Source of the DNA: Pseudoduganella plicata
Lineage (GTDB): Bacteria > Pseudomonadota > Gammaproteobacteria > Burkholderiales > Burkholderiaceae_D
Reading direction: 5' to 3'
Length of the DNA: 64,000 nt
Assembly: GCF_004421005.1 (NCBI RefSeq)
Contig: NZ_CP038026.1
Location: forward strand, 3,286,001-3,350,000
The position numbers were made by a program, and so were the translations under genes. Shown in pieces: positions 1-8,604 of this stretch (position 1 is its first letter; the number at the start of each line of letters is the position of its first letter). The notes beneath the pieces were generated by a model that was not told the DNA's origin, did no database searches, and saw nothing but the letters and a program-made list of their open reading frames with translations.

Positions 1-366
1 GAGCAATGCGGTAATGGCAGCTCGCGCTGGCGCTGCAGGGCGCGTGCCGAGGAATACGACAATGGTATTGCCTGCGCAATCGCATTGGCCCCAGACGGAA
101 ATGTCCCCCTCGTTCCCGGGCAAGGGGAGGAACGACTCCGCGCTGCCGGCATCGGCGCATTGGCGCAGGAAGTCCTGCCAGCGCTTGCCCGCGCGCAAAG
201 TCTGAGGAAGCCCCGGAGCGGGCAGGAATATCCCGATCTCCGCGTCCCTGCCGAATACCATAACCTGCTCCGCGCCTGCGTAGCGGGCCAGTTTATGGGT
301 CGCGCCGAGCCTGTCATCGGGCTTCTGCAGGTCGATGAAGATGGAAACAAGCTCAAATGGGATCAT
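1..366 (-). CDS. N-terminal part of an unidentified protein, possibly a sensor kinase
   Basis: An open frame runs from an ATG at 366 off the left edge of the window, so only 122 codons are visible. It begins MIPFELVSIFIDLQK and contains a mixed hydrophobic/charged region without a recognisable domain. It starts 6 nt after the stop of the upstream FIST gene, so the two are almost certainly co-transcribed. FIST sensor genes are commonly followed by histidine kinase or cyclic-di-GMP genes, which makes a sensor kinase input domain the most likely reading, but nothing in the visible part proves it. Confidence 0.6.
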   Translation of the reverse strand, partial: MIPFELVSIFIDLQKPDDRLGATHKLARYAGAEQVMVFGRDAEIGIFLPAPGLPQTLRAGKRWQDFLRQCADAGSAESFLPLPGNEGDISVWGQCDCAGNTIVVFLGTRPAAPARAAITALL

Positions 367-372
367 CGACGA

Positions 373-1545
373 TCAGAGCGGGATGGCGCAAACGATGGCA
401 GTACAATTGTGAAAGCCGCTGAATTGACCGGCGCTCCGCGCAATCTGTCCATACGTATTGCAGCCGGCGAAATTCTCGGAACCAAGCGCCTGCGCCACGG
501 TTTCCAGTTCATTGCCGAATTCACGCCCCAGACGCAACCGGGTTGCGGCGCAGTCGAACAGCAGCGAGCCTGCGTGCTCGGCCCCCTCCAACCCTTCCAG
601 CGCTGCCTCCGATGCCTGGCGCGCGGCTTCGCATGCCGACGCCACGTCCGCCACCATAATGTGCACCGTCGCCCCGACCGGCACCTCGGCGGCACAGGCA
701 ATCGAGCCGTCGTCGTTGAGGGTCAGCGGCACGCGCAGCTTGTAGCCGTCTCCCGTTTCAATGCCAATCACGTTATGCAGGAAAAACGGAAGCGGGTCGG
801 CACGATCGAAGCTCTGACCGGTAGCTAGGGCGTGCTCTTCAAAGACTTCTACCGCAGGCGCGGCGTTCAGGCTGACCAGCCGGGTACCTTGCGCTTCGGT
901 AACACGCAGCGCCGGGCCGTTCGGCTTCCAGCCGTGGCGCACGCCAAGCCCGATGGGCTTCTTTGACAGCATTTCCAGCACGACGATCGCATCGGTTTGC
1001 GCTTCGGTGCCGATGAACACATGCGTCTTATGAAATTTTGCATCATCTGCCGCCCCCCCACCGAACAGCTGGTACGTGCCGCCGGTCAGCACCATCATCT
1101 CGTGAATAATCTCGTCAACATAACCGGCTAGCGCATCGGTCAGCACCAGAGCGCTGCGGTAAGGGAAGTCAGGATGCTCGCTGCCGCTAAATACCGGCAT
1201 TACCTGCTTGAGGGCGCTGCTCGTACCGTTGCGAAGGCCGGTGCCGATTGCTGCGCGAAACAGGATATCGTCGGCACGGATCGCCATCACGGATACCGAA
1301 GCATTCCCGGTGGCACAACCGGAAAACTCGCCCGCCGAAGAGCAGCCCACCAGCAAGCGGGGCTTGCAGGCGCTGTCGAGCGCGCAAAGCAGCGGTTGAT
1401 AATCAAATTCGGGCGAAGCGAAAACGATCAGTACGTCCGGATGATCACCGTTCAGTTTGTCAATGAGCGATTCGGCGAGGGCGCGGCCTGCTGCTTCGGG
1501 CACAGACAGGGATGTGTGGCTCACTGCCACGATGGTATTTGCCAT
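373..1545 (-). CDS. FIST N- and C-domain signal-sensing protein
   Basis: The 390-residue product starts MANTIVAVSHTSLSVPEA and resembles FIST proteins: an N-terminal half with the LLVGCSSAGEFSG-type segment near residues 65-80, and a C-terminal half with GCNTYGQIARSAGQFSGFHN near the end. FIST proteins are cytoplasmic small-ligand sensors (amino acids have been proposed) that feed histidine kinases or chemotaxis-like systems. The reading frame is open further upstream to 1758, but the ATG at 1545 is chosen because FIST homology begins there. The next gene starts 6 nt after the stop, suggesting a two-gene sensing operon. There is no signal peptide or membrane segment. Confidence 0.85.
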   Translation of the reverse strand: MANTIVAVSHTSLSVPEAAGRALAESLIDKLNGDHPDVLIVFASPEFDYQPLLCALDSACKPRLLVGCSSAGEFSGCATGNASVSVMAIRADDILFRAAIGTGLRNGTSSALKQVMPVFSGSEHPDFPYRSALVLTDALAGYVDEIIHEMMVLTGGTYQLFGGGAADDAKFHKTHVFIGTEAQTDAIVVLEMLSKKPIGLGVRHGWKPNGPALRVTEAQGTRLVSLNAAPAVEVFEEHALATGQSFDRADPLPFFLHNVIGIETGDGYKLRVPLTLNDDGSIACAAEVPVGATVHIMVADVASACEAARQASEAALEGLEGAEHAGSLLFDCAATRLRLGREFGNELETVAQALGSENFAGCNTYGQIARSAGQFSGFHNCTAIVCAIPL

Positions 1546-1628
1546 TGGGTAACCTATCAAACGGATTGATGCCGGTCGGCATCTTGCAGGAGGTTGCAAA
1601 ATAGCACAATCACATCCGTCCGTCTTGC

Positions 1629-1657
1629 ACCATAGTACATTCCAGTTCATTGTACAA
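1629..1657 (-). promoter_or_regulatory. Possible sigma-70 promoter for the FIST operon
   Basis: Reading on the minus strand, TTGTAC (1657-1652) and TATGGT (1634-1629) are separated by 17 nt, about 85 nt upstream of the FIST start codon in an AT-richer spacer. Both hexamers match the consensus at only 4 positions, so this is a candidate only. Confidence 0.35.
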
Positions 1658-1758
1658 ATCAGTGTCATGCGGCAATAATCGCGATCGGGAACGCCAATCG
1701 ATACCTGGTGTTCAGGAGCGCCCGGACTGTGCTGTTGCGCCGGCATGATGTCGGGCAA

Positions 1759-2508
1759 CTACTGCGCGGTGTAGCCCCCGTCGGCCGCATAGAAGCCGCC
1801 GGTACAGAACGACGCCCGGTCCGACAGCAGGAACGCGGCCAGCTCCGCGATTTCCTCGCGCGTGGCCAGCCGCTTCATCGGATGCGCATCCGCGATTGCA
1901 TCGAGCGCCTCCCGCGGCATTTCAAGCATGCGCGGCGTGGCGACGTAACCCGGACCGATGGCATTGACGCGCACGTGCTTGTCCGCGTACTCCAGCGCCA
2001 CGGCACGCGTCAGTCCCAGCACGCCGTGCTTTGCGGTCGTGTAGGCAGCGATGCCGGCCACGCCCACAATGCCATTGGCCGACGACAGGTTGACGATCGC
2101 TCCGCCACCGGCTGCGACAATGGCCGGCAGCTCCGCCTTCAGGCTGAGGAACATGCCGGTCAGGTCAGTGCCGATCACGGTGTTCCAGTCGTCAAGCGTC
2201 AGCGCTTCCAGCGGCGTGTCGTGCGGCCCCGTCAGACCGGCGTTGTTCACGGCCAGGTGCAGCGCGCCAAACGCGTCGACGGTGCGCTGCACGGCGTCGT
2301 GCATGGCCGTTTCGTCGCGCACGTCCGCCTCGACCGCCAGCGCGCGCCCGCCTTCCCGGTCGAGCTCGAGGCGCAACCGCTCCAATGCCTGGCCGTCATG
2401 CCCGACCAGGGCCACCGCCGCGCCACCCGCGTAGAGCCGCCGCGCCACCTGTTCGCCGATCCCTGTTGCCGCGCCCGTCACGAGGGCAATCCGGTTCACG
2501 AAGTCCAT
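1759..2508 (-). CDS. SDR family NAD(P)-dependent oxidoreductase
   Basis: This 249-residue protein is a classical short-chain dehydrogenase. It has the Rossmann glycine motif TGAATGIG at residues 11-18, the NNAG motif at 88-91, and catalytic Ser about 142-143, Tyr156 and Lys160 in YTTAK. The C-terminal PMKRLATREEIAELAAFLLSD stretch and the final DGG are typical of FabG/glucose-1-dehydrogenase-like members, whose substrate cannot be read from sequence. The ATG has a good upstream AGGAGA. The gene stands alone: the FIST gene follows after a spacer of over 200 nt that holds its own candidate promoter, and a terminator lies upstream. Confidence 0.9.
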   Translation of the reverse strand: MDFVNRIALVTGAATGIGEQVARRLYAGGAAVALVGHDGQALERLRLELDREGGRALAVEADVRDETAMHDAVQRTVDAFGALHLAVNNAGLTGPHDTPLEALTLDDWNTVIGTDLTGMFLSLKAELPAIVAAGGGAIVNLSSANGIVGVAGIAAYTTAKHGVLGLTRAVALEYADKHVRVNAIGPGYVATPRMLEMPREALDAIADAHPMKRLATREEIAELAAFLLSDRASFCTGGFYAADGGYTAQ

Positions 2509-2604
2509 GCCAGTCTCCTATAGAAAAAAGACAATGGGACAGGCCGCCGTGGCCTGTGCCGGCATTATTGCGTGAAACAGGCGCGGCCGTACGGCTGGCC
2601 GCGA

Positions 2605-2632
2605 CAAAAAAAGAGCCCGCAATGCGGGCTCT
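2605..2632 (-). terminator. Rho-independent terminator of the glycine-zipper gene
   Basis: A 9-bp GC-rich stem (2612-2620 with 2624-2632, loop AAT) is followed on the minus strand by a run of seven T. It lies 26 nt after the stop of the gene ending at 2659. Confidence 0.85.
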
Positions 2633-2658
2633 CGGCAGATCAAGACGATGCGGCTGGC

Positions 2659-3792
2659 TTATTTGCCGTCGCGATCCCAGTCGCCTGGCAGTGCGCGTTC
2701 AACCTTGTCCCAGGCAGAGCGCGAAGCGTGCTTGGCTTCTTCCCACGTCAGGCGCGAGCTGCCCTTCGTGCGTTCCCAATCGTTGCGCAGCGACGACTCG
2801 TTGGTATCCCAGTTGCCGCGGTAGTTGGCACGGCTGTTGTAACCCAGCGAGTAGGCTGGATCGTAGTCGTCGTACTGATAAGCAGGGTTGTAATACGACT
2901 CGTTGCGGAAGTTGTTTTCCCAGTAGACTTTCTCGTCCGCCGGGTTGACCAGGCCGCCGACGCCCTTGCCGGCCATGCCGCCGGCCAGCGCGCCGATCGC
3001 GCCGCCCGCCGCCATGCCGATCGGGCCGCCCGCGGCACCCATGGCCATGCCGGCCATCGCGCCGCCGCCGGCGCCAACGCCCGTCGCCATGTGGTGGTCG
3101 GACAGGTCGTCACCGCTCTTCGGGTTGACCACCTCGGCCGCACCCTTGCCGGCCAGGCCGCCGGCGATGCCGCCGACCACCGCACCGGCCGCCATGCCCA
3201 CCGGACCGCCCGGCGTGCCCGCTGCCATGCCCGCCATCGCACCGCCGGCAGCGCCGACACCCGTGCCGATCACGTGCTGGCCGGCGCTGTCCTTCCAGCT
3301 CGATTCGATGTGTGCTGCGTCCTCGTCGGAACGGGCGTTCACGCCCATCACGATACCGCCGGACTTCAGGCCTTCTTCATAATGCTTGACACGCTCTTCC
3401 GGGATACCCGCACCGATCAGCGCGCCCAGCAGGCCGCCCGTCACGCCACCGGCGCCCGCGCCGGCCAGTGCCGCGGCCAGCGGACCGGCCACGACAATGC
3501 CCAGGCCCGGCAGGACCAGCGTCGTGCCCACGGCGGCAACGGCGGCCAGCGCGGCGCCGATCGCGCCACCTACGCCAGCACCAATCCCCGCGCCTTCGGC
3601 AGCCTTGCTGCCCAGTTCAGTTTCGACGCCGTCGCTGCCGAAGTGGCGTTTGCGGGTATCGTCGGACATCAGAACGTTGATGTCATCCTTGCCGTAACCG
3701 CGCGAGGTTACGTGTTCATAAGCGCGTTCCGCGCTGGCGCGGTCGTTGAACAGGCCCGTAACCAGGCGGGAATTTTTCGTCTCGTTATTCAT
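2659..3792 (-). CDS. Glycine-zipper stress-associated protein with an internal tandem duplication
   Basis: The 377-residue protein starts with a segment like the general stress protein 17M/YflT domain (VTGLFNDRASAERAYEHV, residues 11-28), then has long Gly/Ala-rich glycine-zipper regions at about 65-130. Two clear copies of one unit follow at about 173-224 and 234-284, each running from TGVGA.GGAMAGMA to ..VNP. The C-terminal 90 residues are different: Tyr/Asn/Trp-rich and charged, with repeated W-containing segments. The zipper stretches could insert into or pack against membranes. An AAAGGA ribosome site precedes the ATG, and a strong terminator ends the unit. The neighbouring divergent gene encodes a GlsB-type stress membrane protein, so an envelope stress role is plausible. 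No enzyme motif is present. Confidence 0.8.
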   Translation of the reverse strand: MNNETKNSRLVTGLFNDRASAERAYEHVTSRGYGKDDINVLMSDDTRKRHFGSDGVETELGSKAAEGAGIGAGVGGAIGAALAAVAAVGTTLVLPGLGIVVAGPLAAALAGAGAGGVTGGLLGALIGAGIPEERVKHYEEGLKSGGIVMGVNARSDEDAAHIESSWKDSAGQHVIGTGVGAAGGAMAGMAAGTPGGPVGMAAGAVVGGIAGGLAGKGAAEVVNPKSGDDLSDHHMATGVGAGGGAMAGMAMGAAGGPIGMAAGGAIGALAGGMAGKGVGGLVNPADEKVYWENNFRNESYYNPAYQYDDYDPAYSLGYNSRANYRGNWDTNESSLRNDWERTKGSSRLTWEEAKHASRSAWDKVERALPGDWDRDGK

Positions 3793-4062
3793 GGTGTTCC
3801 TTTCGTGGTTGGCTGAAGTGCACCATCAAGATACCTCCCGCCGCCATCTCCTTCTGTTCGTTTCCGCACCTACTGCAGCTCTTCCACAGCAGAATTATTT
3901 ACCATTGGAATCAAGTACATAGCTGACATATTGCAAGCCAAACCGAACTTGCGCGGTGCGTTCGCTGGCGCACGGACCAGCCCCGCCGCAACGCCTAAAC
4001 TTTTTCTCACGGCAGGGCAAAGTGCCCGGTCTTCTTAGTTAAACGACATAAGGGGAATGAGC

Positions 4063-4332
4063 ATGAACTTTATTATCTGGATCGTGATCGGCGGCATTAT
4101 TGGCTGGCTTGCCAGCCTGGTGATGAAAACGGACGCACAACAGGGTATGTTCCTGAACGTGATCGTCGGTATCGTCGGCGCACTGCTGGGCGGCTGGTTG
4201 CTCTCGCCTCTGTTCGGCACGGGCACCATCAACAGCGATGACTTCAGCCCGATGTCGTTGCTGGTATCGTTCCTTGGCGCCGTTATCCTGCTGGCCATCG
4301 TGAATCTGGTCTTCCGCGGACGAGCGCGCTAA
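4063..4332 (+). CDS. GlsB/YeaQ/YmgE family stress response membrane protein
   Basis: The 89-residue product has three hydrophobic segments: FIIWIVIGGIIGWLASLV (about 3-20), a Gly-rich second helix near 31-50 and a third near 66-83, ending in RGRAR. This is the transglycosylase-associated/GlsB family of small inner membrane proteins induced by general stress; no enzymatic function is established. Two ATGs are available, at 4057 and 4063. The AGGGG at 4051-4055 touches the first but sits 7 nt before the second, so 4063 is preferred. A strong terminator follows, so it is monocistronic. Confidence 0.88.
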   Translation: MNFIIWIVIGGIIGWLASLVMKTDAQQGMFLNVIVGIVGALLGGWLLSPLFGTGTINSDDFSPMSLLVSFLGAVILLAIVNLVFRGRAR

Positions 4333-4360
4333 GAAAAACAAGCCTTACCCCAGCCATACA

Positions 4361-4390
4361 CAAAAGCCAGCGCTTCGGCGTTGGCTTTTT
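4361..4390 (+). terminator. Rho-independent terminator after the GlsB-type gene
   Basis: A 9-bp stem (4365-4373 with 4378-4386) closed by a stable TTCG tetraloop is followed by a T run. It ends the transcript of the small membrane protein gene. Confidence 0.9.
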
Positions 4391-4523
4391 CACGTCTGCC
4401 CATGGTGCAGTGCGTCATCCGGCAGCCGAATTTCCTTCTGTTTCCCGCCCTTATTTTGAGATTGACGAACTGGCACGCCGTGCGGATACTTCGGCGCGCC
4501 ACTCCACTCATTCAAAGATAAGC

Positions 4524-6680
4524 ATGAAAAAATCACTTCTCGCGCTTGCCGTCCTGTCCGCCACGTCCGTCCATGCGGATGAAGGCATGTGGATGCCGCA
4601 GCAACTGCCGCAGATCGCCAAGCAGCTCAAGGCTGCCGGCCTGAAGCTCGACCCCGCCAGCCTGACCAAACTGACCGAATTCCCTGCCGGCGCTATCGTC
4701 AGCCTGGGCGGCTGCTCGGCCTCGTTCGTGTCGCCGCAGGGTCTTGTGGTCACCAATCACCACTGCGTCTACGACAGCGTGGCGCAGAACTCCACCCCGC
4801 AACGCGACCTGCTGGCCAATGGCTTCGTGGCCCACTCGCTGGCCGAGGAACTGCCGGCCGCGCCCGGCTCGCGCATCTTCGTCACGAAAGAGGTGCTGAA
4901 CGTCACGGACAAGGTTGTAACGCCCGAAGTGGCCAGCCTGTCCGGCAAGGCGCGCAGCGACGCGATCGAGAAGAACCAGAAGGCGCTTGTGGCGGCCTGC
5001 GAGAAGGATCCCGGCCATCGCTGCACCGTGCCCTCGTTCTACGGCGGCCTGGAGTTCTACCAGATCAAGCAGCTGGAAATTCGCGACGTGCGCCTTGTAC
5101 ACGCGCCGCCATCGGGCGTGGGTAAATTCGGCGGCGATACCGACAACTGGATGTGGCCGCGCCACACGGGCGACTACGGCTTCTACCGGGCCTATGTCAG
5201 CAAGGATGGCAAGGCCGCCGACTACAGCCGCGACAACGTGCCGTACGTTCCGCAGCACTTCCTGAAGCTGGCGAAGGAAGGCGTCAAGGAAGGCGACTTC
5301 GTCATGGCCATGGGCTACCCGGGCCGCACCAACCGCCACCGCCTGCCGTCCGAAGTGCAGTTCACGTTCGACTGGGCCTACCCGGCATTCGTCAAGGCAT
5401 CCGGCGAAACGCTGGCAATCATCGACCGCGAAACGAAGGACAACAAGGACGTGGCGCTGAAGTACGCCGGCCAGGTCGCCAGCATCAATAACTACTACAA
5501 GAACCGCCAGGGCATGCTCGATTCCTATGCCGGCAGCGACTTCCTGGCCCGCAAGACGGCGCAGCACGAAGAGCTCAAGGCCTGGGTCAACGCCGACGCG
5601 AAACGCCGCGCCGAATACGCGGCCGACATCGGCAAGGTCGAGCACCTGATCGCCGAGCGCGACGCCGCCGTCAAGCGCAACTTCAATTTCGGCTATGCGC
5701 AACCGAAGCTGCTGTCGACGGCCCATATGCTGTACCGCCTGGCCGTCGAATCGCAGAAGCCGGACGCGGAGCGCAAGGCCGGCTACCAGACGCGCGACCT
5801 GCCGCGTATCAAGGCACGCGTGGCCGCGCTGGTGCGCACGTACGACGCCAAGGTCGACAAGGCGATCGCCATGCACCACCTGAAGAACTATCTGGCGCAG
5901 CCGGCGGCCGAGCAGAAAGCCGCCTTTAACACGGCGCTGGGGATCAAGCCGGGCATGAGCGATGCCGACTTGTCGGCTGCGCTGGACAAGCTGTACGCCG
6001 GCACCAAGCTGGGGAACGACGCCGAGCGCAGCGCGTGGCTGGACAAGAAACCGGCCGACTTCCAGGCCAGCGGCGACAGTTTCATCAAGGCCGCCGTCTC
6101 CACGTTCGACGCCGACATGAAGGAGGAAGCGCAAGAAGAGGAACTGGCCGGCAAGCTGCAGCAGGCGTACGGCAGCTACATGAAAGCGAAGATCGCGTTC
6201 ATGAAGAGCCGCGGCCAGGCCGTCTACCCGGACGCCAACAGCACCTTGCGCGTCACCTACGGCAATATCGCGGGCCGTCCGACAGGCGCCGACGGCACCA
6301 CGTGGACCGCGTTCACCACCGTCAACGGCGTTGCCGCCAAAGCGACGGGCAAAGGCGAATTCAATGCGCCGCAAGCGCAGCTGGCCGCCATCAAGGCAAA
6401 AGACTTCGGCAAGTTCGTCGATCCGAAACTGAAGACGGTCCCCGTCAACTTCCTGGCCACGCTGGACATCACCGGCGGCAACTCCGGTTCGGCCGCGCTG
6501 AACGCCAAGGGCGAGCTGGTTGGCCTGGCCTTCGACGGCACGCTCGATTCGATCATCTCGGACTGGGACTTCAACAAGGCCAACACGCGCGACATCCAGG
6601 TCGATCTGCGCTACATCCTGTGGAACATGAAGCACGTCGACAAGGCCGACAACCTGCTCAAGGAAATGGGCGCGCAATAA
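4524..6680 (+). CDS. S46 family dipeptidyl peptidase, secreted (DPP7-like)
   Basis: The 718-residue serine exopeptidase has a signal peptide (MKKSLLALAVLSATSVHA, cleavage near residue 18). Its S46 triad is visible: His about 80 in VVTNHHCV, an Asp in the DTDNWMWPRHTGDY block, and the nucleophile Ser about 654 in GGNSGS. These enzymes release dipeptides from peptide N-termini in the periplasm. About 16 residues after the Ser motif the protein reads FDG; in characterised members Gly here goes with hydrophobic P1 preference (DPP7 type), whereas Arg goes with acidic P1 (DPP11 type). The frame is open upstream to 4410, but the start at 4524 is set by the signal peptide. Length fits the family (about 700-720). 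It is flanked by terminators. Confidence 0.93.
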   Translation: MKKSLLALAVLSATSVHADEGMWMPQQLPQIAKQLKAAGLKLDPASLTKLTEFPAGAIVSLGGCSASFVSPQGLVVTNHHCVYDSVAQNSTPQRDLLANGFVAHSLAEELPAAPGSRIFVTKEVLNVTDKVVTPEVASLSGKARSDAIEKNQKALVAACEKDPGHRCTVPSFYGGLEFYQIKQLEIRDVRLVHAPPSGVGKFGGDTDNWMWPRHTGDYGFYRAYVSKDGKAADYSRDNVPYVPQHFLKLAKEGVKEGDFVMAMGYPGRTNRHRLPSEVQFTFDWAYPAFVKASGETLAIIDRETKDNKDVALKYAGQVASINNYYKNRQGMLDSYAGSDFLARKTAQHEELKAWVNADAKRRAEYAADIGKVEHLIAERDAAVKRNFNFGYAQPKLLSTAHMLYRLAVESQKPDAERKAGYQTRDLPRIKARVAALVRTYDAKVDKAIAMHHLKNYLAQPAAEQKAAFNTALGIKPGMSDADLSAALDKLYAGTKLGNDAERSAWLDKKPADFQASGDSFIKAAVSTFDADMKEEAQEEELAGKLQQAYGSYMKAKIAFMKSRGQAVYPDANSTLRVTYGNIAGRPTGADGTTWTAFTTVNGVAAKATGKGEFNAPQAQLAAIKAKDFGKFVDPKLKTVPVNFLATLDITGGNSGSAALNAKGELVGLAFDGTLDSIISDWDFNKANTRDIQVDLRYILWNMKHVDKADNLLKEMGAQ

Positions 6681-6703
6681 GTTCTCCCGCTTTTGCATGC
6701 AGC

Positions 6704-6729
6704 CACGCCCTCGGGCGTGGTTTTTTTTG
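6704..6729 (+). terminator. Rho-independent terminator of the S46 peptidase gene
   Basis: The stem CCACGCC/GGCGTGG (6704-6710 with 6715-6721) is followed by eight T, 23 nt after the stop codon. Confidence 0.92.
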
Positions 6730-6745
6730 GTGAGGCCGGGTTCTT

Positions 6746-7280
6746 TTACACGGCCGCTGCGATTGCTTCGCGCGGCCACCGGTGCGCCGGGTCGCGGTGG
6801 ACGCGTTCGTGCCACAACATCGACATCTCGTAGCCCGGCACTTCGAGCGGTGGCGCCACGGTACGCAGCGTGCTGCCCCGCAGCCGATCGGGCAGCATCG
6901 CGACCAGGTCCGTGGTTCCGAGCACCGCGCGCACGAACAGGAAATGCGGTACCGACAGCGCCACGCGGCGCGCCAGGCCGACGCCCGCCAGCGCGTCGGC
7001 CGTCACGGCATGAAAGCCGCCGCCGTCGGGCGAGACGATCACATGCTCCAGTGCGCAGAAGCGCGCCATGGTCGGGCGGCGGCGCAGGTGCGGATGACCT
7101 GCGCCGCCGGCCAGCACGTAGCATTCCGTGAACAGCGTGCGCCGCCGCAGTCCCGGCGGCGCGCCGTCCGTCGTGTGGAAGGCCAGGTCGATGTCGCCCT
7201 GCCCCATCTGGCGCGCCAGCCGCGTGGGATTGAGTTCGACAGCTGCCAGCCGGGTGCCGGGCGCCTGGGTCCGTGGCGCG
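6746..7280 (-). pseudogene. 3' remnant of a LysR-family regulator (N-terminal HTH lost)
   Basis: From about 7280 down to 6746 the minus strand encodes the LysR effector-binding domain: QAPGTRLAAVELNPTRLARQ, then MGQGDIDLAFHTTDGAPPGL, then a normal C-terminal half with the late DLVAMLPDRL segment. About the first 110-120 residues, including the winged helix-turn-helix, are missing. Upstream of about 7265 the matching reading (ALLPELPR) is in another frame, so the piece is also frameshifted. The plus-strand neighbour at 7306 has lost its 5' part too, which suggests that a single deletion removed the divergent promoter region and both gene starts. The usual length is about 300 residues. A non-functional relic is the best reading. 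Confidence 0.8.
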
Positions 7281-7305
7281 GCAGCTCGGGCAGCAGCGCC
7301 GTCGG

Positions 7306-7733
7306 GGTTTCGCCTATGGCATCGGCGAGCATTCGGATGCCGCTGGGGTGACCGCTACGGCGAAGGCACATTGGCCGGCAAGCGCGCCATGCTGGTCGTG
7401 ACCACGGGCGGCTGGGAATCCCACCACAGCGCACGGGGCATCAACTGGCCGCTGGACGATCTGCTGTTCCCCATCCACCACGGGATCCTGCACGATCCCG
7501 GCTTCGACGTGCTGCCGCCGCTCGTTGTCTACCGGAGCAGCCGCATGGACGACATGCGCTACAGCGATATCTGCGGGGAGCTGGGCCGGCGGCTCGATAC
7601 GCTGGCGACAACACCGCCAATCCCGTACCGCCAGCAGAACCGGGGCGATTACAACATCCCGGCGCTTGCGTTGAAAGAGGACGTGGCACCAGGGATGACG
7701 GGATTTGCCGCACACGTGGCAGCTGATGTGTAA
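7306..7733 (+). pseudogene. 3' remnant of a flavodoxin-fold NAD(P)H:quinone oxidoreductase-like gene
   Basis: From 7344 to 7733 the plus strand encodes the C-terminal half of a flavodoxin_2 (KefF/MdaB/NQO1-like) protein: WGDRYGEGTLAGKRAMLVVT, TTGGWESHHS, LLFPIHHGILHDPGFDVLPP and a C-terminal PIPYRQQNRGDYNIP. The same homology continues upstream in another frame at 7306-7341 (GFAYGIGEHSDA), so one base is missing, or two are extra, near 7342. Upstream of about 7300 nothing matches; the N-terminal FMN-binding half (about 110 residues) is gone. The lost start faced the LysR remnant, a common regulator-target arrangement. It is very unlikely to be functional. Confidence 0.78.
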
Positions 7734-8015
7734 CGCCCCACCCAAAGGCCATTTCTGCGATTCAGGGGCGTGTTGACGCACTTCTGATATATGCCACTGG
7801 AAATAATGCAAGGCTTCAGGGCGGTCGTGGAGCAGAGCGTGTACGATTATTCATGGCACATCGAGGTGTATCGGACGTCCGCAGGCGACGAAAGCGGCGC
7901 GTTGGCTGCATGGCCGGGCGCCCTGCGCGGGGCGCGATGCGGACGTGCTCTGCGCCTTTTCGCGTCCTGATGTACATTGCCTTTTCCACATCTCCCACAC
8001 TGAAAGGCAATCCAT

Positions 8016-8579
8016 ATGACCAAGAAGATCGCTGTCCTCGTCGGCAGCCTGCGCAAGGAATCGCTGACCCGCAAATATGCACAGGCCATCGCGGCCGTGT
8101 TGCCGCCATCGCTGCAGTGCGAGTTCGTGGAGCTGGGCGACCTGCCGCTGTACAACCAGGACCTGGACGATGCCGGCACGCCCCCAGCCGCGTGGACGGC
8201 GTTTCGCGACGCGCTGCGCAGTGCCGACGCCGTGCTGTTCGTCACACCGGAATACAACCGCTCGATCCCCGGCGCGCTGAAAAATGCCATCGACGTGGGT
8301 TCGCGGCCATGGGGACACAGCATCTGGGACAGGAAGCCGTCCGCCGTCGTCTCGCAGTCGCCCGGTGCCATCGGCGGCTTCGGCGCCAACCATCACGTGC
8401 GGCAGACGATGGTCGCGTTGAATTCGCCGGTGATGGCGGGGCCGGAAATGTATATCGGCGGCTCCGCCGGCTTCCTGGCGGAAGACGGCACCGTCAACAA
8501 CGAGCAGACCAGGACGCTGCTGACGACGTTCGGCGCGGCCTTTGAACAGTGGGTGGAGGCCAACGCCCGCCAGGGCTGA
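8016..8579 (+). CDS. NADPH-dependent FMN reductase family protein
   Basis: This 187-residue flavodoxin-fold protein begins MTKKIAVLVGSLRKESLTRK; the GSLRKESLTRK loop is the FMN phosphate-binding segment of the FMN_red family. The signature PEYNRSIPGALKNAIDVGSR lies at about 87-106 (the family's TPEYN..pG.LKN.iD.). Such proteins reduce flavins or quinones with NAD(P)H, and are sometimes annotated as chromate or azo reductases. GAAAGG at 8002-8007 gives good spacing to the ATG. The gene is monocistronic and convergent with the glutathione peroxidase gene. It is intact, unlike the quinone-reductase relic just upstream, with which it shares only the fold. Confidence 0.9.
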   Translation: MTKKIAVLVGSLRKESLTRKYAQAIAAVLPPSLQCEFVELGDLPLYNQDLDDAGTPPAAWTAFRDALRSADAVLFVTPEYNRSIPGALKNAIDVGSRPWGHSIWDRKPSAVVSQSPGAIGGFGANHHVRQTMVALNSPVMAGPEMYIGGSAGFLAEDGTVNNEQTRTLLTTFGAAFEQWVEANARQG

Positions 8580-8604
8580 AGCCTGACGGCCGCGGCCTGC
8601 CTGT

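Noticed and set aside
2945..3697. Repeated GCC/CCG-rich DNA suggesting a DNA repeat array
   Set aside because: The periodicity is that of the Gly/Ala codons of the glycine-zipper protein; units are not uniform and there are no spacers, so this is neither CRISPR nor a satellite.
4533..7124. An 863-codon open frame on the minus strand
   Set aside because: It is antisense to the S46 peptidase gene, whose triad and signal peptide are clear, and has no recognisable domain.
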